From assembly GCF_000953855.2 (NCBI RefSeq), contig NZ_DF970270.1:1-64000 (forward strand): DNA of 64,000 nucleotides, written 5' to 3'. Origin of the DNA: Mizugakiibacter sediminis (lineage in GTDB: Bacteria > Pseudomonadota > Gammaproteobacteria > Xanthomonadales > Rhodanobacteraceae). The translations under genes and the position numbers were made by a program. The notes under the pieces were generated by a model. It ran no database searches and was not told the origin of the DNA. It was given only the letters and a program-made list of their open reading frames with translations. Numbering within the stretch: the first letter of the stretch is position 1; each line of letters begins with the position of its first letter. Positions 5,301-15,056 of this stretch are shown piece by piece.

Positions 5301-6145
5301 TCACGCCGACCCGTGGCGTCACCGTGGCGACCGTCATCGCGGACTATCTGCGCTGGTACGAACACGCCCGGCCCACCACCTACCGGCGCGCCCGCAGCGA
5401 CCTGCAAAAGTTTCTCGACGCCTTCGCGCCGCTTGCTGCCGAGGGGATCGACCCGAACCAGGTGGAGATGTGGGTGATTCGTCACGCCGCCCGTGGATCG
5501 GCACATAAGGCCGTCAAGCTCGCCAAGGCCGCCTTCAAGCGTGCGATGAAGGCACGTCCCGCACTGATCCAGCACAGCCCGCTGGCGCTCGTGAGCGTGT
5601 CCGAGCCGCCCGTGAGCCGCGCGCCCGACTACTACCGCCCCAAACAGTTGGAAGCCCTCTACAAGACCGCCAGAGGGCCGCTGTGGCGCTTCCTTGCCAA
5701 CACGGGGCTACGCAGGGGGGAGATAGCGAAAGCGCGGCGTAGCGACGTACGCGACGGCTCAATCTACGTGCAGAGCACTTCCGAGGGCAGGACGAAATCC
5801 GGGAAGTGGCGGATGGTGCCGCTGAACGCGGGCGCGAGGGCTGCGCTCAAGCGGCTTGGGAAGGATCGACTGGTAGAGGCCCACGCTGATACGCTGGGCG
5901 ACTGGTTCGATGAGGACCGTCGGGCGGCCAAGGTGGGCGGCTCGCTGCACTGGCTGCGACACACGTTCTGCACGGCGCTCGTGCAGTCAGGCGTGCCGCT
6001 GAACGTGGTCAAGAATTTGGCCGGACATAGCTCGATCAGCGTCACGGAACGCTACGCCCATCATGCGCCCGGGCACGGCGTGGACGCCGTGAAAATGCTT
6101 GCGAAGTGGCACAGAAAAAGGCACAGTGGCACCGCAAGTGATTGA
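5156..6145 (+). CDS. int: Phage-type tyrosine integrase
   Basis: This 329-aa site-specific recombinase has an N-terminal arm-type DNA-binding segment (KRGPCYYLDWIENGERFRRS) that phage and genomic-island integrases have and integron integrases lack. A SAM-like core-binding domain covers roughly residues 55-140. The catalytic domain shows TGLRRGE (first Arg), LHWLRHTF (His, Arg), LAGHSS (His) and TERYAHH (Tyr nucleophile). The stop codon ends one base before tRNA-Arg, the usual kind of integration target. It presumably integrates and excises the element that fills the left of the window; the other attachment site is outside. Confidence 0.95.
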   Translation: MARLYKRGPCYYLDWIENGERFRRSLGKIGAREAEAVQAEKEAELRGLITPTRGVTVATVIADYLRWYEHARPTTYRRARSDLQKFLDAFAPLAAEGIDPNQVEMWVIRHAARGSAHKAVKLAKAAFKRAMKARPALIQHSPLALVSVSEPPVSRAPDYYRPKQLEALYKTARGPLWRFLANTGLRRGEIAKARRSDVRDGSIYVQSTSEGRTKSGKWRMVPLNAGARAALKRLGKDRLVEAHADTLGDWFDEDRRAAKVGGSLHWLRHTFCTALVQSGVPLNVVKNLAGHSSISVTERYAHHAPGHGVDAVKMLAKWHRKRHSGTASD

Positions 6146-6222
6146 GGCCCCGTAGCTCAGCTGGATAGAGCGTCCCCCTCCTAAGGGGAAGGTCGCACGT
6201 TCGAATCGTGTCGGGGCCGCCA
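6146..6222 (+). tRNA. tRNA-Arg (anticodon CCU)
   Basis: The gene folds as a 77-nt cloverleaf with acceptor stem GGCCCCG/CGGGGCC, anticodon stem TCCCC/GGGGA, loop CTCCTAA giving anticodon CCU, T loop TTCGAAT, and encoded CCA. Its 5' end directly follows the integrase stop codon, so its promoter must lie inside the integrase gene. A weak candidate is TTGCGA (6099-6104) with CACAGT (6122-6127), 17 bases apart. Confidence 0.95.
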
Positions 6223-6317
6223 TGCCTTCCCCGCCCGCCGGGTCCGGCGCCGGCCTCTGCTAGAATCGCGGCTTTACGCGGCGCCTCCGCGCCCGCCCGC
6301 TTTCCGCAGGAGCCTCC

Positions 6318-7853
6318 ATGTCGCAGCAGATCCTCCAGGCGCTCGGCCTCGCCGAGACCAACTCCGGCACCTACCTCGGCAACGGCGAGTGGTCGAAGAC
6401 CACCGACGCCGGCGTGCTCGCGCCGGTCAATCCGGCCACCGACCAGGTGATCGCCAGGGTGTACGCGAGCTCCGCCGCCGATTACGAGACGATCGTCCGG
6501 CGCGCCCAGGAGGCGTTCAAGGTCTGGCGCGCGACGCCCGCGCCGAAGCGCGGCGAGGCGGTGCGCCAGTGCGGCGAGGCGCTGCGCCGGCACAAGGACG
6601 CGCTCGGTTCGCTGGTCGCGCTGGAGATGGGCAAGATCAAGCCGGAAGGCGACGGCGAAGTGCAGGAGATGATCGACATCGCCGACTTCGCCGTCGGCCA
6701 GAGCCGCATGCTGTACGGCTACAGCATGCACTCCGAGCGTCCGGGCCACCGCATGTACGAGCAGTGGCACCCGCTCGGCCTGGTCGGCATCATTTCCGCG
6801 TTCAATTTCCCGGTCGCGGTGTGGGCCTGGAACAGCTTCATCGCCGCGATCTGCGGCGATATCAGCATCTGGAAGCCGTCGCCGAAGGTGCCGCTGTCGG
6901 CGATCGCGGCGATGAAGATCTGCAACGAGGCGCTGCGCGCCGGCGGCTTCCCCGACATCTTCTTCCTGTTCAACGACGCCGGCACCGAGCTGGCGGCGAA
7001 GTTCGTCGACGACCACCGCATCCCGCTGATCAGCTTCACCGGCTCCACCGCGGTCGGCCGCCAGGTCGGCGTGCGCGTGGCGCAGCGCATGGGCCGTTCG
7101 CTGCTGGAGCTGGGGGGCAACAACGCGATCATCCTCGACGAGAGCGCCGACCTGAAGCTGGCGATCCCGGCGATCGTGTTCGGCGCGATCGGCACCGCCG
7201 GCCAGCGCTGCACGACCACGCGCCGCCTGATCGTGCACGAAGCCATCGCCGCCGCGGTGGTGGAGAAGCTCGCCGCCGCGTACAAGCAGGTGGAGGCGAG
7301 GATCGGCGATCCCACGGACCCGAAGACGCTGATGGGCCCGCTGACCGACAAGGGCGCGGTGCAGCGCTACCTCGCCGCCATCGAGAAGGCCAAGGCCGCG
7401 GGCGGCACCATCGTCACCGGCGGCAAGGCGCTGACCGACCGCCCGGGCAACTTCGTGCTGCCGACCATCGTCACCGGTCTGAAGAATTCCGCCGAGGTGG
7501 TGCAGACGGAAACCTTCGCGCCGATCCTGTACGTGCTGCCGTTCAAGACGCTGGACGAGGCGATCGAGATGCAGAACGCCGTGCCGCAGGGCCTGTCCTC
7601 GGCGATCTTCACGCAGAGCGTGAAGGCCTCCGAACGTTTCCTGTCGGCGGCCGGCTCCGACTGCGGCATCGCCAACGTCAACATCGGCACCTCCGGCGCC
7701 GAGATCGGCGGCGCGTTCGGCGGCGAGAAGGACACCGGCGGCGGCCGCGAGTCCGGCTCGGACGCGTGGAAGGCGTACATGCGCCGGCAGACCAACACCA
7801 TCAACTGGTCGGACGCGCTGCCGCTGGCGCAGGGCATCAAGTTCGATCTTTGA
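6318..7853 (+). CDS. amaB: ALDH7-type aldehyde dehydrogenase (piperideine-6-carboxylate / aminoadipate semialdehyde dehydrogenase)
   Basis: The 511-aa NAD(P)-dependent aldehyde dehydrogenase has the ALDH7 hallmarks: [14 protein letters not shown], the LLELGGNNA block with general-base Glu264, and the nucleophile Cys298 in [14 protein letters not shown]7 enzymes oxidise L-piperideine-6-carboxylate (alpha-aminoadipate semialdehyde) to alpha-aminoadipate in lysine breakdown. A ribosome binding site, GCAGGAG, precedes ATG 6318. It is not in an operon with other lysine genes here, although glutaryl-CoA dehydrogenase lies at 19984-21153. Oxidation of another semialdehyde is possible; family assignment is firm, substrate less so. 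Confidence 0.88.
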   Translation: MSQQILQALGLAETNSGTYLGNGEWSKTTDAGVLAPVNPATDQVIARVYASSAADYETIVRRAQEAFKVWRATPAPKRGEAVRQCGEALRRHKDALGSLVALEMGKIKPEGDGEVQEMIDIADFAVGQSRMLYGYSMHSERPGHRMYEQWHPLGLVGIISAFNFPVAVWAWNSFIAAICGDISIWKPSPKVPLSAIAAMKICNEALRAGGFPDIFFLFNDAGTELAAKFVDDHRIPLISFTGSTAVGRQVGVRVAQRMGRSLLELGGNNAIILDESADLKLAIPAIVFGAIGTAGQRCTTTRRLIVHEAIAAAVVEKLAAAYKQVEARIGDPTDPKTLMGPLTDKGAVQRYLAAIEKAKAAGGTIVTGGKALTDRPGNFVLPTIVTGLKNSAEVVQTETFAPILYVLPFKTLDEAIEMQNAVPQGLSSAIFTQSVKASERFLSAAGSDCGIANVNIGTSGAEIGGAFGGEKDTGGGRESGSDAWKAYMRRQTNTINWSDALPLAQGIKFDL

Positions 7854-7854
7854 C

Positions 7855-7914
7855 GGGACTCGGGACTCGGGACGAGCGAAACATCCGGCGTCATTCCCGC
7901 TTGCGCGGATGACG
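7855..7914. repeat. Composite intergenic repeat: GGGACTC tandem plus palindrome
   Basis: Two and a half copies of GGGACTC (7855-7873) are followed by an imperfect palindrome CGTCATTCCCGC (7889-7900) and GCGCGGATGACG (7903-7914). The same two-part structure appears at 58854-58944. It has the look of a dispersed REP-like element and could also act as a weak terminator after the aldehyde dehydrogenase. Confidence 0.7.
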
Positions 7915-7945
7915 ACGCTGCGATCGCTCCGGAGAGGACACCGCC

Positions 7946-8239
7946 ATGAGCACGCCACTGCCTGCACGCCGCACCAGCAGCCTCGCCATCATCAGCCTGG
8001 TGTTCGGCGTGCTGTGCTGGTTCGCGCTGCCGGTGATCGGCGCGCTGATCGCCGTGGTCTGCGGGCACATGGCGCGCGGCGAGATCCGGCAGAGCCGCGG
8101 CGAGCTGGACGGCGACGGCATGGCGGTCGCCGGCCTGGTGCTGGGCTGGCTGCATCTGGCCGCGGCGATCCTGGCCGTGATCTCGGCCTTCCTGTTCTTC
8201 GGCGGCCTGCTGTGGTTCGCGCACTTCTTCAACGGTTGA
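7946..8239 (+). CDS. DUF4190 small membrane protein
   Basis: The 97-aa protein has two hydrophobic membrane segments, about residues 12-38 and 62-94, separated by the conserved loop [29 protein letters not shown] (only part of which is diagnostic: GHxAxGxIxxS, then GxGxAxAGLxLG). This is the DUF4190 pattern, found in small inner-membrane proteins of unknown function. It sits eight bases upstream of pyrD and may be cotranscribed with it. Confidence 0.75.
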   Translation: MSTPLPARRTSSLAIISLVFGVLCWFALPVIGALIAVVCGHMARGEIRQSRGELDGDGMAVAGLVLGWLHLAAAILAVISAFLFFGGLLWFAHFFNG

Positions 8240-8246
8240 GCCCTTC

Positions 8247-9284
8247 GTGTACGCCCTCGCCCGCCCGCTGCTGTTCTGCCTCGACGACGAGCGCGCGCAC
8301 GATCTCGGCCTGGCCGGCATCGAGACCGCGCACCACCTCGGCCTGAGCGCGCTGCTGGCGAAGCGGCCCGCGCCGCTGCCGACGCGCGCCTTCGGGCTGG
8401 AATTCACCAACCCGGTCGGCCTGGCCGCCGGCCTGGACAAGAACGGCGCGCACGTCGACGCGCTGGCCGCGCTCGGCTTCGGCTTCGTCGAGGTCGGCAC
8501 GGTGACGCCGCGGCCGCAGCCCGGCAACCCGAAGCCGCGCATGTTCCGCCTGCCGGAACACCAGGCGGTGATCAACCGCATGGGCTTCAACAACGACGGC
8601 ATCGACGCGCTGGTGCGCAACGTCGAGCGCGCCCGCTACGGCGGCGTGCTCGGCATCAACATCGGCAAGAACAAGGACACGCCGAACGAGCGCGCCGCCG
8701 ACGACTATCTGCTCTGCCTCGAGCGCGTGTACGCGCGCGCCAGCTACGTCACCGTCAACATATCCTCGCCGAACACGCAAGGTCTGCGCGACCTGCAGGG
8801 CGAGGAGGCGCTGAAGCGCCTGGTCGGCACGCTGCGCGACGCGCAGGAGCGCCTGACCGTGCGGCACGGCCGCTACCGCCCGCTGCTGCTGAAGATCGCG
8901 CCGGACCTCACCGAAGCCGAGCTGGACGGCATCGCCGAGGCGCTGTCGCAGGTCGGCGTCGACGGTCTGATCTGCACCAACACCACCGTCGACCGCGACG
9001 CCGTCGCCGGCGATGCGCGCGCGCAGGAAAGCGGCGGGCTGTCCGGACGCCCGCTGTTCGCGAAATCCACCGCCGTGTTGCGCGGCATGGCGCAGCGCCT
9101 CGGCGACCGCATCCCGCTGGTCGGCGTCGGCGGCATCCTCGGCGGCGAGGACGCCGCCGCCAAGATCCGCGCCGGCGCGTCGCTGGTGCAGTGTTACACC
9201 GGCCTGGTGTTCCGCGGGCCGGCGCTGATCGGCGAATGCGTGGAGGCGATCCGCGCCCTGCGGACGCGCGCCGATGCGGCCTGA
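8247..9284 (+). CDS. pyrD: Dihydroorotate dehydrogenase (quinone), class 2
   Basis: This FMN enzyme oxidises dihydroorotate to orotate and passes electrons to quinone at the inner membrane, the fourth step of pyrimidine synthesis. The 345-aa length and the N-terminal membrane-associating helices (first ~40 residues) mark class 2. Motifs include [22 protein letters not shown], the catalytic serine region [14 protein letters not shown], and [11 protein letters not shown]. The start is GTG 8247, eight bases after the DUF4190 stop. It overlaps murB by 11 bases. Confidence 0.96.
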   Translation: MYALARPLLFCLDDERAHDLGLAGIETAHHLGLSALLAKRPAPLPTRAFGLEFTNPVGLAAGLDKNGAHVDALAALGFGFVEVGTVTPRPQPGNPKPRMFRLPEHQAVINRMGFNNDGIDALVRNVERARYGGVLGINIGKNKDTPNERAADDYLLCLERVYARASYVTVNISSPNTQGLRDLQGEEALKRLVGTLRDAQERLTVRHGRYRPLLLKIAPDLTEAELDGIAEALSQVGVDGLICTNTTVDRDAVAGDARAQESGGLSGRPLFAKSTAVLRGMAQRLGDRIPLVGVGGILGGEDAAAKIRAGASLVQCYTGLVFRGPALIGECVEAIRALRTRADAA

Positions 9285-10317
9285 GCGCGTCGACATGGGC
9301 GGCTACGCGCTGACCGAGGACGCGCCGCTGGCCGGCCGCAACACGCTGCGCGTCGCCGCGCGCGCGGCGCTGCTGGCCGAGGTGCGCGACGACGCCGCCC
9401 TGCCCGGCCTGTTCGCGCAACCGGCGCTGCGCGACGGCCAGGTGTTCGTGCTGGGCGAAGGCTCCAACGTGCTGTTCACCCGCGACTACCCGGGCACCGT
9501 CGTGCACCTCGCCACGCGCGGCGTCGAGGTGCTGCAGGAGCGCGACGGCGTGGCGCGCGTGCGCGTCGCCGCCGGCGAGCGCTGGGACGATTTCGTGCGT
9601 TGGTCGCTCGGCCAAGGTTTCGCCGGGTTGGAGAATCTGATCCTGATCCCGGGCACGGTCGGCGCCGCGCCGATCCAGAACATCGGCGCCTACGGCGTCG
9701 AGGTCGGCGAATTCGTGCACGCGGTGGAGGCGTTCGATCGCCGCACCGGCGCCACCGAGCGGCTGGATCGCGCCGCCTGCGCGTTCGCCTACCGCGACTC
9801 CGTGTTCAAGCGCGAGCCGCAGCGCTGGGTGGTGATCGCCGTCGAATTCGACCTGCCGCACGCGCACGCGCCGAGGCTCGACTACGCCGGCGTGCGCGAG
9901 GAGCTGGCGGCGATGGGCGTGGACAAGCCCGCGCCCTACCACGTCGCCGAGGCGGTGGTGCGGCTGCGCACGCGCAAGCTGCCCGACCCGGCGGTGATCG
10001 CCAATGCCGGCAGCTTCTTCAAGAACCCGCGCGTGCCGGCGGCGCAGGCCGCGGCGCTGCAGCGCGAACATCCCGCGCTGCCGGTGTGGCCGGGCAGCGA
10101 CGGCATGGCGAAGCTGTCCGCCGCCTGGCTGATCGAAGCCAGTGGTTTCAAGGGCTTGCGCGAAGGTGATGCGGGCATTTCGAACCGCCACGCCTTGGTG
10201 CTGGTCAACCACGGCCGTGCCAGCGGCGCCGAGCTGTGGGCGCTGGCCGGGCGCGTGCGCGAAGGCGTGCGCGCGCGCTTCGGCGTGATCCTCGAGCCGG
10301 AGCCGGTGATCGTCTGA
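9274..10317 (+). CDS. murB: UDP-N-acetylenolpyruvoylglucosamine reductase
   Basis: MurB reduces the enolpyruvyl group to lactyl to give UDP-MurNAc in peptidoglycan synthesis, using FAD and NADPH in the cytoplasm. The FAD-binding signature LGEGSNVLF, the [17 protein letters not shown] block and the catalytic-serine block NAGSFFKNP are present. Length (347 aa) fits the E. coli-type enzyme. ATG 9274 overlaps the end of pyrD; ATG 9295 is an alternative start that removes seven residues and the overlap. Confidence 0.95.
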   Translation: MRPERVDMGGYALTEDAPLAGRNTLRVAARAALLAEVRDDAALPGLFAQPALRDGQVFVLGEGSNVLFTRDYPGTVVHLATRGVEVLQERDGVARVRVAAGERWDDFVRWSLGQGFAGLENLILIPGTVGAAPIQNIGAYGVEVGEFVHAVEAFDRRTGATERLDRAACAFAYRDSVFKREPQRWVVIAVEFDLPHAHAPRLDYAGVREELAAMGVDKPAPYHVAEAVVRLRTRKLPDPAVIANAGSFFKNPRVPAAQAAALQREHPALPVWPGSDGMAKLSAAWLIEASGFKGLREGDAGISNRHALVLVNHGRASGAELWALAGRVREGVRARFGVILEPEPVIV

Positions 10318-10360
10318 ACCGCGTGGGGCGGCGGGCGGCGACGGGCGCACATCGCCCGCC

Positions 10361-10468
10361 ATGCAAGCGCGCGGCCTCGGTTACCTCGCCGTGTTCGCCC
10401 TCGCCCTGCCGCCGCCGGCGGCCGCGGCGCCGGCGGACGCGGGACTCGCGCCCGGCCTCGCCGCGTGA
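10361..10468 (+). other. Tiny open frame resembling an orphan signal peptide (doubtful)
   Basis: A 35-codon frame in the 196-bp gap between murB and the exporter gene encodes MQARGLGYLAVFALALPP followed by an alanine run, which reads like a Sec signal peptide with no mature protein. It could be the stub of a lost secreted protein or chance coding in GC-rich DNA. No ribosome binding site is evident. The rest of the gap shows nothing else. Confidence 0.2.
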
Positions 10469-10513
10469 TGGAACGCCGCGTGCGCGACTGCTGCGAAGGC
10501 CCCGCGCCGCCGC

Positions 10514-11740
10514 TCACGCCGCGCGGCGCGGTCGCTCCAGGTTCGGCAGGAACACCGTGAGGATGCCGAGCAGCGGCAGGAAGGCGCACAGCCGGTAGAC
10601 GAACTCGATGCCTTGGTGGTCGGCGAGCCGGCCGAGCACCGCGGCGCCGATGCCGCCCATGCCGAAGGCGAGGCCGAAGAACAGGCCGGAGATCGCGCCG
10701 ACGCGGCCGGGAATCAGCTCCTGCGCGTAGACCAGGATCGCCGAAAAGGCCGACGACAGGATCACGCCGATGATCACCGTCAGCACGCCGGTCATCGCCA
10801 GGCCGGCGTAGGGCAACGCCAGGGTGAACGGCGCGACGCCGAGGATGGAACCCCAGATCACGTACTTGCGGCCGATGCGGTCGCCGACCGGGCCGCCGAT
10901 CAGCGTGCCCGCCGCCACCGCGGCCAGGAACACGAACAGGTGCAGTTGCGCGGCCTGCACCGACAGGCCGAACTTGTGGATCAGGTAGAAGGTGAAGTAG
11001 CTGCTGATGCTGGCGAGGTAGAAGTATTTCGAGAACACCAGCGCGAACAGCACCGCCAGCGATAGCGCGATCGTGCGCCGCGGCAACCGCGGGTGCGCAT
11101 GCTCGGCGGCGCGCGGACGCCTGGCGCGTTCGGCCAGGTGGTTGCGGTACCAGCCGCCCACCTGCACCAACACGACGATCGCCAGCAGCGCGGCCAGCGC
11201 GAACCAGGCGACGCTGCCGCGCCCGCGCGGCACCACGATCCACGCCGCCAGCAACGGGCCGAGCGACGATCCGACGTTGCCGCCCACCTGGAACACCGAC
11301 TGCGCGAGCCCGTGGCGGCCGCCGGACGCGAGCCGCGCCACGCGCGAGGATTCGGGATGGAACACCGAGGAACCGCTGCCGATCAGCGCGGCGGCGACCA
11401 GCAGCATCGGGAAGGTGCTCACCGTCGCCAGCAGCAGCAACCCGGTCAGCGTGAAGCCCATGCCGACCGGCAGCGAATACGGCATCGGCCGCCGGTCGCT
11501 GTACAGCCCGACCAGCGGCTGCAGCAGCGAGGCGGTGAGCTGGTAGGTCAGCGTGATCAGGCCGACCTGCGCGAAGCTGAGCGCGAAACCGCTCTTCAGC
11601 AGCGGATAGAGCGCCAGGATCAACGACTGGATCATGTCGTTGAGCAGGTGCGAGAAGCTGATCGCGCCGAGCACGGAAAAGGCGGTGCCGTCCCGGGACG
11701 GCGCGGCGGGAAGCGCGAGTTCGTCGGTGCGGGTCTGCAT
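10514..11740 (-). CDS. fsr: MFS exporter, fosmidomycin-resistance (Fsr) type
   Basis: The 408-aa protein has about 12 membrane helices and the Fsr signatures FSHLLNDMIQSLILALYPLL near residue 30, GSGSSVFHPESSRVAR near residue 125, and RFGLS-type loops between halves. Fsr proteins export fosmidomycin and possibly other small compounds across the inner membrane. ATG 11740 is chosen because upstream codons in the same frame are arginine-rich, non-membrane sequence. It is transcribed divergently from an AraC-type regulator whose start is 134 bp away, a likely control arrangement. Confidence 0.88.
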   Translation of the reverse strand: MQTRTDELALPAAPSRDGTAFSVLGAISFSHLLNDMIQSLILALYPLLKSGFALSFAQVGLITLTYQLTASLLQPLVGLYSDRRPMPYSLPVGMGFTLTGLLLLATVSTFPMLLVAAALIGSGSSVFHPESSRVARLASGGRHGLAQSVFQVGGNVGSSLGPLLAAWIVVPRGRGSVAWFALAALLAIVVLVQVGGWYRNHLAERARRPRAAEHAHPRLPRRTIALSLAVLFALVFSKYFYLASISSYFTFYLIHKFGLSVQAAQLHLFVFLAAVAAGTLIGGPVGDRIGRKYVIWGSILGVAPFTLALPYAGLAMTGVLTVIIGVILSSAFSAILVYAQELIPGRVGAISGLFFGLAFGMGGIGAAVLGRLADHQGIEFVYRLCAFLPLLGILTVFLPNLERPRRAA

Positions 11741-11874
11741 GGCGATGGACGGGGTTCGGGAGGTCGGCCGACGACGCGCCTGCCGTTGCGCGACCGCGAC
11801 GCGCACTCTAGAGTGCGCGGCGACGGCCCGCAAACGCGCTCGGGTCAATTTTCGTCGAATTCGGGCCATGCCCC

Positions 11875-12648
11875 ATGCGCAACACCCGCGTCGACGCCTA
11901 CGAAGACACGCCGCGCGACGTGGTCGCCGTCGGCAACGAATACGCGCCGCACCAGCGCCTGCCCGCCCACCGCCACTGCCGCGGCCAGCTGCTGTACGCC
12001 GCCACCGGCGTGCTGACCGTGACCACGCCGCAGGGCAGCTGGGTGGTGCCGCCCGAACGCGCGATCTGGATCCCGCCCGGCGTCGACCACGAGGTGCGCA
12101 TGGGCGGGCGCGTCTCCACGCGCAGCGCCTACGTGCGCGCGGCAAGCGCCGCGGCCGCCGGCCTGCCCGAGCACTGCCGCGTGATCGCGGTCTCGCCGCT
12201 GCTGCGCGAGCTGCTGATCGCCGCGGTCGACTTGCCGGCGCACTACGACCTCGACGGCCGCGACGGCCGCATCATGGCGCTGATCCTCGACGAGATCCGC
12301 ACCCTGCCGATGCTGCCGCTGAACACGCCGCTCGCGCGCACGCCGCGCCTGGCGCGGCTATGCCGCGCGTTGCTGGAAGCGCCCACGCTGGCGCTGCCGG
12401 TGGATGCGGCGGCGGCGAAGGCCGGCATGAGCCGGCGCCATTTCACCCGCCGGTTCCGCGCCGAGACCGGCATGAGCTTCGCCGCCTGGCGCCAGCAGGC
12501 CTGCCTGCAGGTCGCGCTGGCGCGGCTCGGCGCGGGCGAGCCGATCACGCGCGTCGCGCTCGACCTCGGCTACGCCAGCCCGAGCGCCTTCGGCGCGGTG
12601 TTCCGCCGCGTGCTGGGCGTGCCGCCCAGCCGCTACTTCGCCGCCTGA
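11875..12648 (+). CDS. AraC-family transcriptional regulator
   Basis: The 257-aa protein has an N-terminal cupin sensor domain (PAHRHCRGQLLYAATGVL, then PPERAIWIPPGVDHEV) and a C-terminal AraC-type double helix-turn-helix: AAKAGMSRRHFTRRFR, then VALDLGYASPSAFGAVFRR. The short cupin-type architecture is that of regulators often found next to MFS exporters. It is divergent from the fsr-like gene, so it probably controls it. Its stop is four bases from the stop of the convergent E1 gene. Confidence 0.88.
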   Translation: MRNTRVDAYEDTPRDVVAVGNEYAPHQRLPAHRHCRGQLLYAATGVLTVTTPQGSWVVPPERAIWIPPGVDHEVRMGGRVSTRSAYVRAASAAAAGLPEHCRVIAVSPLLRELLIAAVDLPAHYDLDGRDGRIMALILDEIRTLPMLPLNTPLARTPRLARLCRALLEAPTLALPVDAAAAKAGMSRRHFTRRFRAETGMSFAAWRQQACLQVALARLGAGEPITRVALDLGYASPSAFGAVFRRVLGVPPSRYFAA

Positions 12649-12652
12649 GGCT

Positions 12653-14920
12653 TCACGCCAGCGCCTCGGCGGCGGCGACGATGTCGGCCTCGCCCGGCAG
12701 CACCAGGAACGCGGCGCCGGCCAGCGGCGTGTAGGTGTCGGCGCCGACCACGCGCTGCAGCGGCATCTTGCCCAGCCCGGCCTCGACGATCGCGGTGATG
12801 ATGCCCTCGCCCACGCCGGCGCTGCGGCGGCCTTCGTCGACCACCAGGATGCGCCTGGCGGTCTTCGCCTGCTCGGCGATGAAGGCCTCGTTCAACGGCA
12901 CCAGCCAGCGCAGGTCGACCACGCGCACCTTCCAGCCGAGCTTGCGTTCGATCGTGCGCGCGGCGCGCAGGCTCATCGGCACGCCGTTGCCGAAGGTGAA
13001 CACGACGAGGTCCTTCGCCTTCGGCTCGTACACGCGGCCTTCGCCCAGCGGCATCGCCTGCTCCGGCGGCGGATAGGCGAACTGCCAGGCGCCGTCGCCG
13101 GCCTCGTGGAGGTCTTTGGTCATGTACAGCGCGATCGGCTCGAGGAACGCGCACACGCGGCCGTCGACCTTGGCCAGCGCCATCATCGTGCGCAGCATCG
13201 TCGCCGCGTCGTCGCCGCGCGAGGGGCAGCCGACCACCAGGCCGGGGATGTCGCGCAGCGCGGCGATCGAGTTGTCGTTGTGGAAGTGCCCGCCGAAGCC
13301 GCGCTGGTAGCCGAGGCTGGCGATGCGCATGACCATCGGGTTGCGGTACTGGTCGTTGGAGAAGAACTGCAGCGAGCAGGCCTCGCCGCGGATCTGGTCG
13401 CAGGCGTTGTGGAAGTACGCGAGGTACTGGATCTCGGGCATCGGCAGCATGCCCATGTTGGCGTAACCTTGGGCGAGGCCGAGGATGATCGTCTCGTCCA
13501 GCAGCGTGTTGAACACGCGCGTGCCCTTGAACGCCTTGTGCAGGCCCTTGGTCACCGTGTACACGCCGCCCTTCTGCGCCACGTCCTCGCCGAACAGCAG
13601 CGCCTCGGGATACTTGCAGAACAGGTCGTGCAGCGCGGCGTTGATCTGCAGCGCGAGATGCCGCGGCGGCAGCTTCTCCGGCAGCTTGTCGGCGCCGCCG
13701 AACACGGCGAGGCGCCGGTCGGCGTAATCGGCGCGCGCGGCCTCGGCGGCCACCGCGTCCGGCGTGTACGGCGCCAGCGGCGCCATCACGTCTTCCAGGC
13801 GGTCGAGCTTCGGCCGGCGGTCGGCTTCCTCGGCGGCGGCGAAGCAGCGCTTGCGGATCGCCTCGTAGTGTTCGAGCAAGGATTCGCGGGTGAACAGGCC
13901 GGACTCCAGCGCGATCGCCGCCGAGCGCAGCAGCGGGTCGGTGGCCTCGACCGCGACCAGCTCCTCGATCGAACGCCATTCGATCTCGAAGTCGGTGCCG
14001 GCGTGGCCCATCACGCGCGTGGTGCGCAGGTGCAGGAAGGTCGGCCGGCGCGTCGTGCGGCAATGCTCGATCGCGCGCGCCACGTCGGCGTAGCCGGCGG
14101 CGAGGTCGAGGCCGTCGGCGAAGAAATAGTCGAGGTCGCGGCGGCCGCGGAAATTGGCGGCGATCCAGTCGGTCGGCGTCTTCACCGAGATGCCGATGCC
14201 GTTGTCCTCGCACACGAACAGCACCGGCGCCGGCAGCTTCTGGTAGGCGGTCCAGGCGGCGGCGTTGAACGCCGTCTGCGCGGTGGCGTGGTTGCTGGAG
14301 GCGTCGCCGAACGAGCAGATCACGATGGAGTCCTGCGGCACCGGCAGCGCGTGGCCGATGCGCCGCGCCTGCTCGATCGCCACCGCCGTGCCGAACGCCT
14401 TGGGCAGGTGCGAGGCGATGGTCGAGGTCTGCGGCAGCACCCACAGCGGCTTCGAGCCCCACACCTTGTGGCGGCCGCCGGAAGCCGGGTCTTCCTTGCT
14501 GGCGGCGAACGACAGCGCGGAATCCATCACCGGGTCCATGCCCGGCAGCTTGCGGAAGCGCTCGGCCATGAAGCCGCCGGAGCGGTAGTGCAGGAACGCG
14601 GGGTCGGTGTGGCGGGTGAGGCGCGCCACCATGGCGTTGCCCTCGTGGCCGGAGGAGCCGATCGTGTAGAACACCTTGTTCTGCACGCGCAGCACGCGCG
14701 CCATCAGGTCGAGATGGCGGCTGATCAGCTGCGACTCGAGCAGTTCGAGGAAGTCGCGCACCGTGCACGCGCTGCCCGGCAGCACCGGCGCGTCGGCGGC
14801 CGGCGCGCGCCGCGGTTCGCCGCGCCACTCGCGCACGAACTCGCTGAAATTCTGGTCGACGATCTCGGCGCGGTTGAAACCCTTGTGGCGGGCGGGGATC
14901 GGGCGGGGCGTGGCGGCCAT
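12653..14920 (-). CDS. Fused alpha-beta E1 component of a 2-oxoacid (branched-chain type) dehydrogenase
   Basis: This thiamine-diphosphate enzyme decarboxylates a 2-oxoacid and hands the acyl group to an E2 lipoyl carrier. The N-terminal half (to ~residue 400) is an E1-alpha domain with [13 protein letters not shown] and the TPP site [20 protein letters not shown]. The C-terminal half is an E1-beta domain with [20 protein letters not shown] and [12 protein letters not shown]. Fused E1 proteins of this kind occur in several bacterial groups. ATG 14920 (755 aa) is preferred; codons upstream do not look like protein. No E2 or E3 gene is adjacent, so substrate (branched-chain or other) is unassigned. 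Confidence 0.88.
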   Translation of the reverse strand: MAATPRPIPARHKGFNRAEIVDQNFSEFVREWRGEPRRAPAADAPVLPGSACTVRDFLELLESQLISRHLDLMARVLRVQNKVFYTIGSSGHEGNAMVARLTRHTDPAFLHYRSGGFMAERFRKLPGMDPVMDSALSFAASKEDPASGGRHKVWGSKPLWVLPQTSTIASHLPKAFGTAVAIEQARRIGHALPVPQDSIVICSFGDASSNHATAQTAFNAAAWTAYQKLPAPVLFVCEDNGIGISVKTPTDWIAANFRGRRDLDYFFADGLDLAAGYADVARAIEHCRTTRRPTFLHLRTTRVMGHAGTDFEIEWRSIEELVAVEATDPLLRSAAIALESGLFTRESLLEHYEAIRKRCFAAAEEADRRPKLDRLEDVMAPLAPYTPDAVAAEAARADYADRRLAVFGGADKLPEKLPPRHLALQINAALHDLFCKYPEALLFGEDVAQKGGVYTVTKGLHKAFKGTRVFNTLLDETIILGLAQGYANMGMLPMPEIQYLAYFHNACDQIRGEACSLQFFSNDQYRNPMVMRIASLGYQRGFGGHFHNDNSIAALRDIPGLVVGCPSRGDDAATMLRTMMALAKVDGRVCAFLEPIALYMTKDLHEAGDGAWQFAYPPPEQAMPLGEGRVYEPKAKDLVVFTFGNGVPMSLRAARTIERKLGWKVRVVDLRWLVPLNEAFIAEQAKTARRILVVDEGRRSAGVGEGIITAIVEAGLGKMPLQRVVGADTYTPLAGAAFLVLPGEADIVAAAEALA

Positions 14921-15056
14921 GGCGGTCGGCGAAAGGGGGCGTGGCAAAGTCGCCAAGGATACCACCCCGCCCCTTCCGCTCCGGAAGGCGCTTGATCCCG
15001 GACAGGGCGGCCCGGCGGCCCTCCGGCTAGGGTGGCGCGCCCACGGGAGCGACGCC

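Noticed and set aside
5156-6145. The tyrosine recombinase as a possible integron integrase (IntI) for the cassette array
   Set aside because: Its length is similar, but the N-terminal arm-binding segment, the adjacent excisionase-like gene and the tRNA junction are those of a phage or island integrase, and I do not see the extra IntI-specific segment before the HxLRHTF region.
9936-11243. Alternative reading of the exporter region as another gene
   Set aside because: Arginine- and alanine-rich frame antisense to murB and out of frame in the exporter; no membrane or domain signal.
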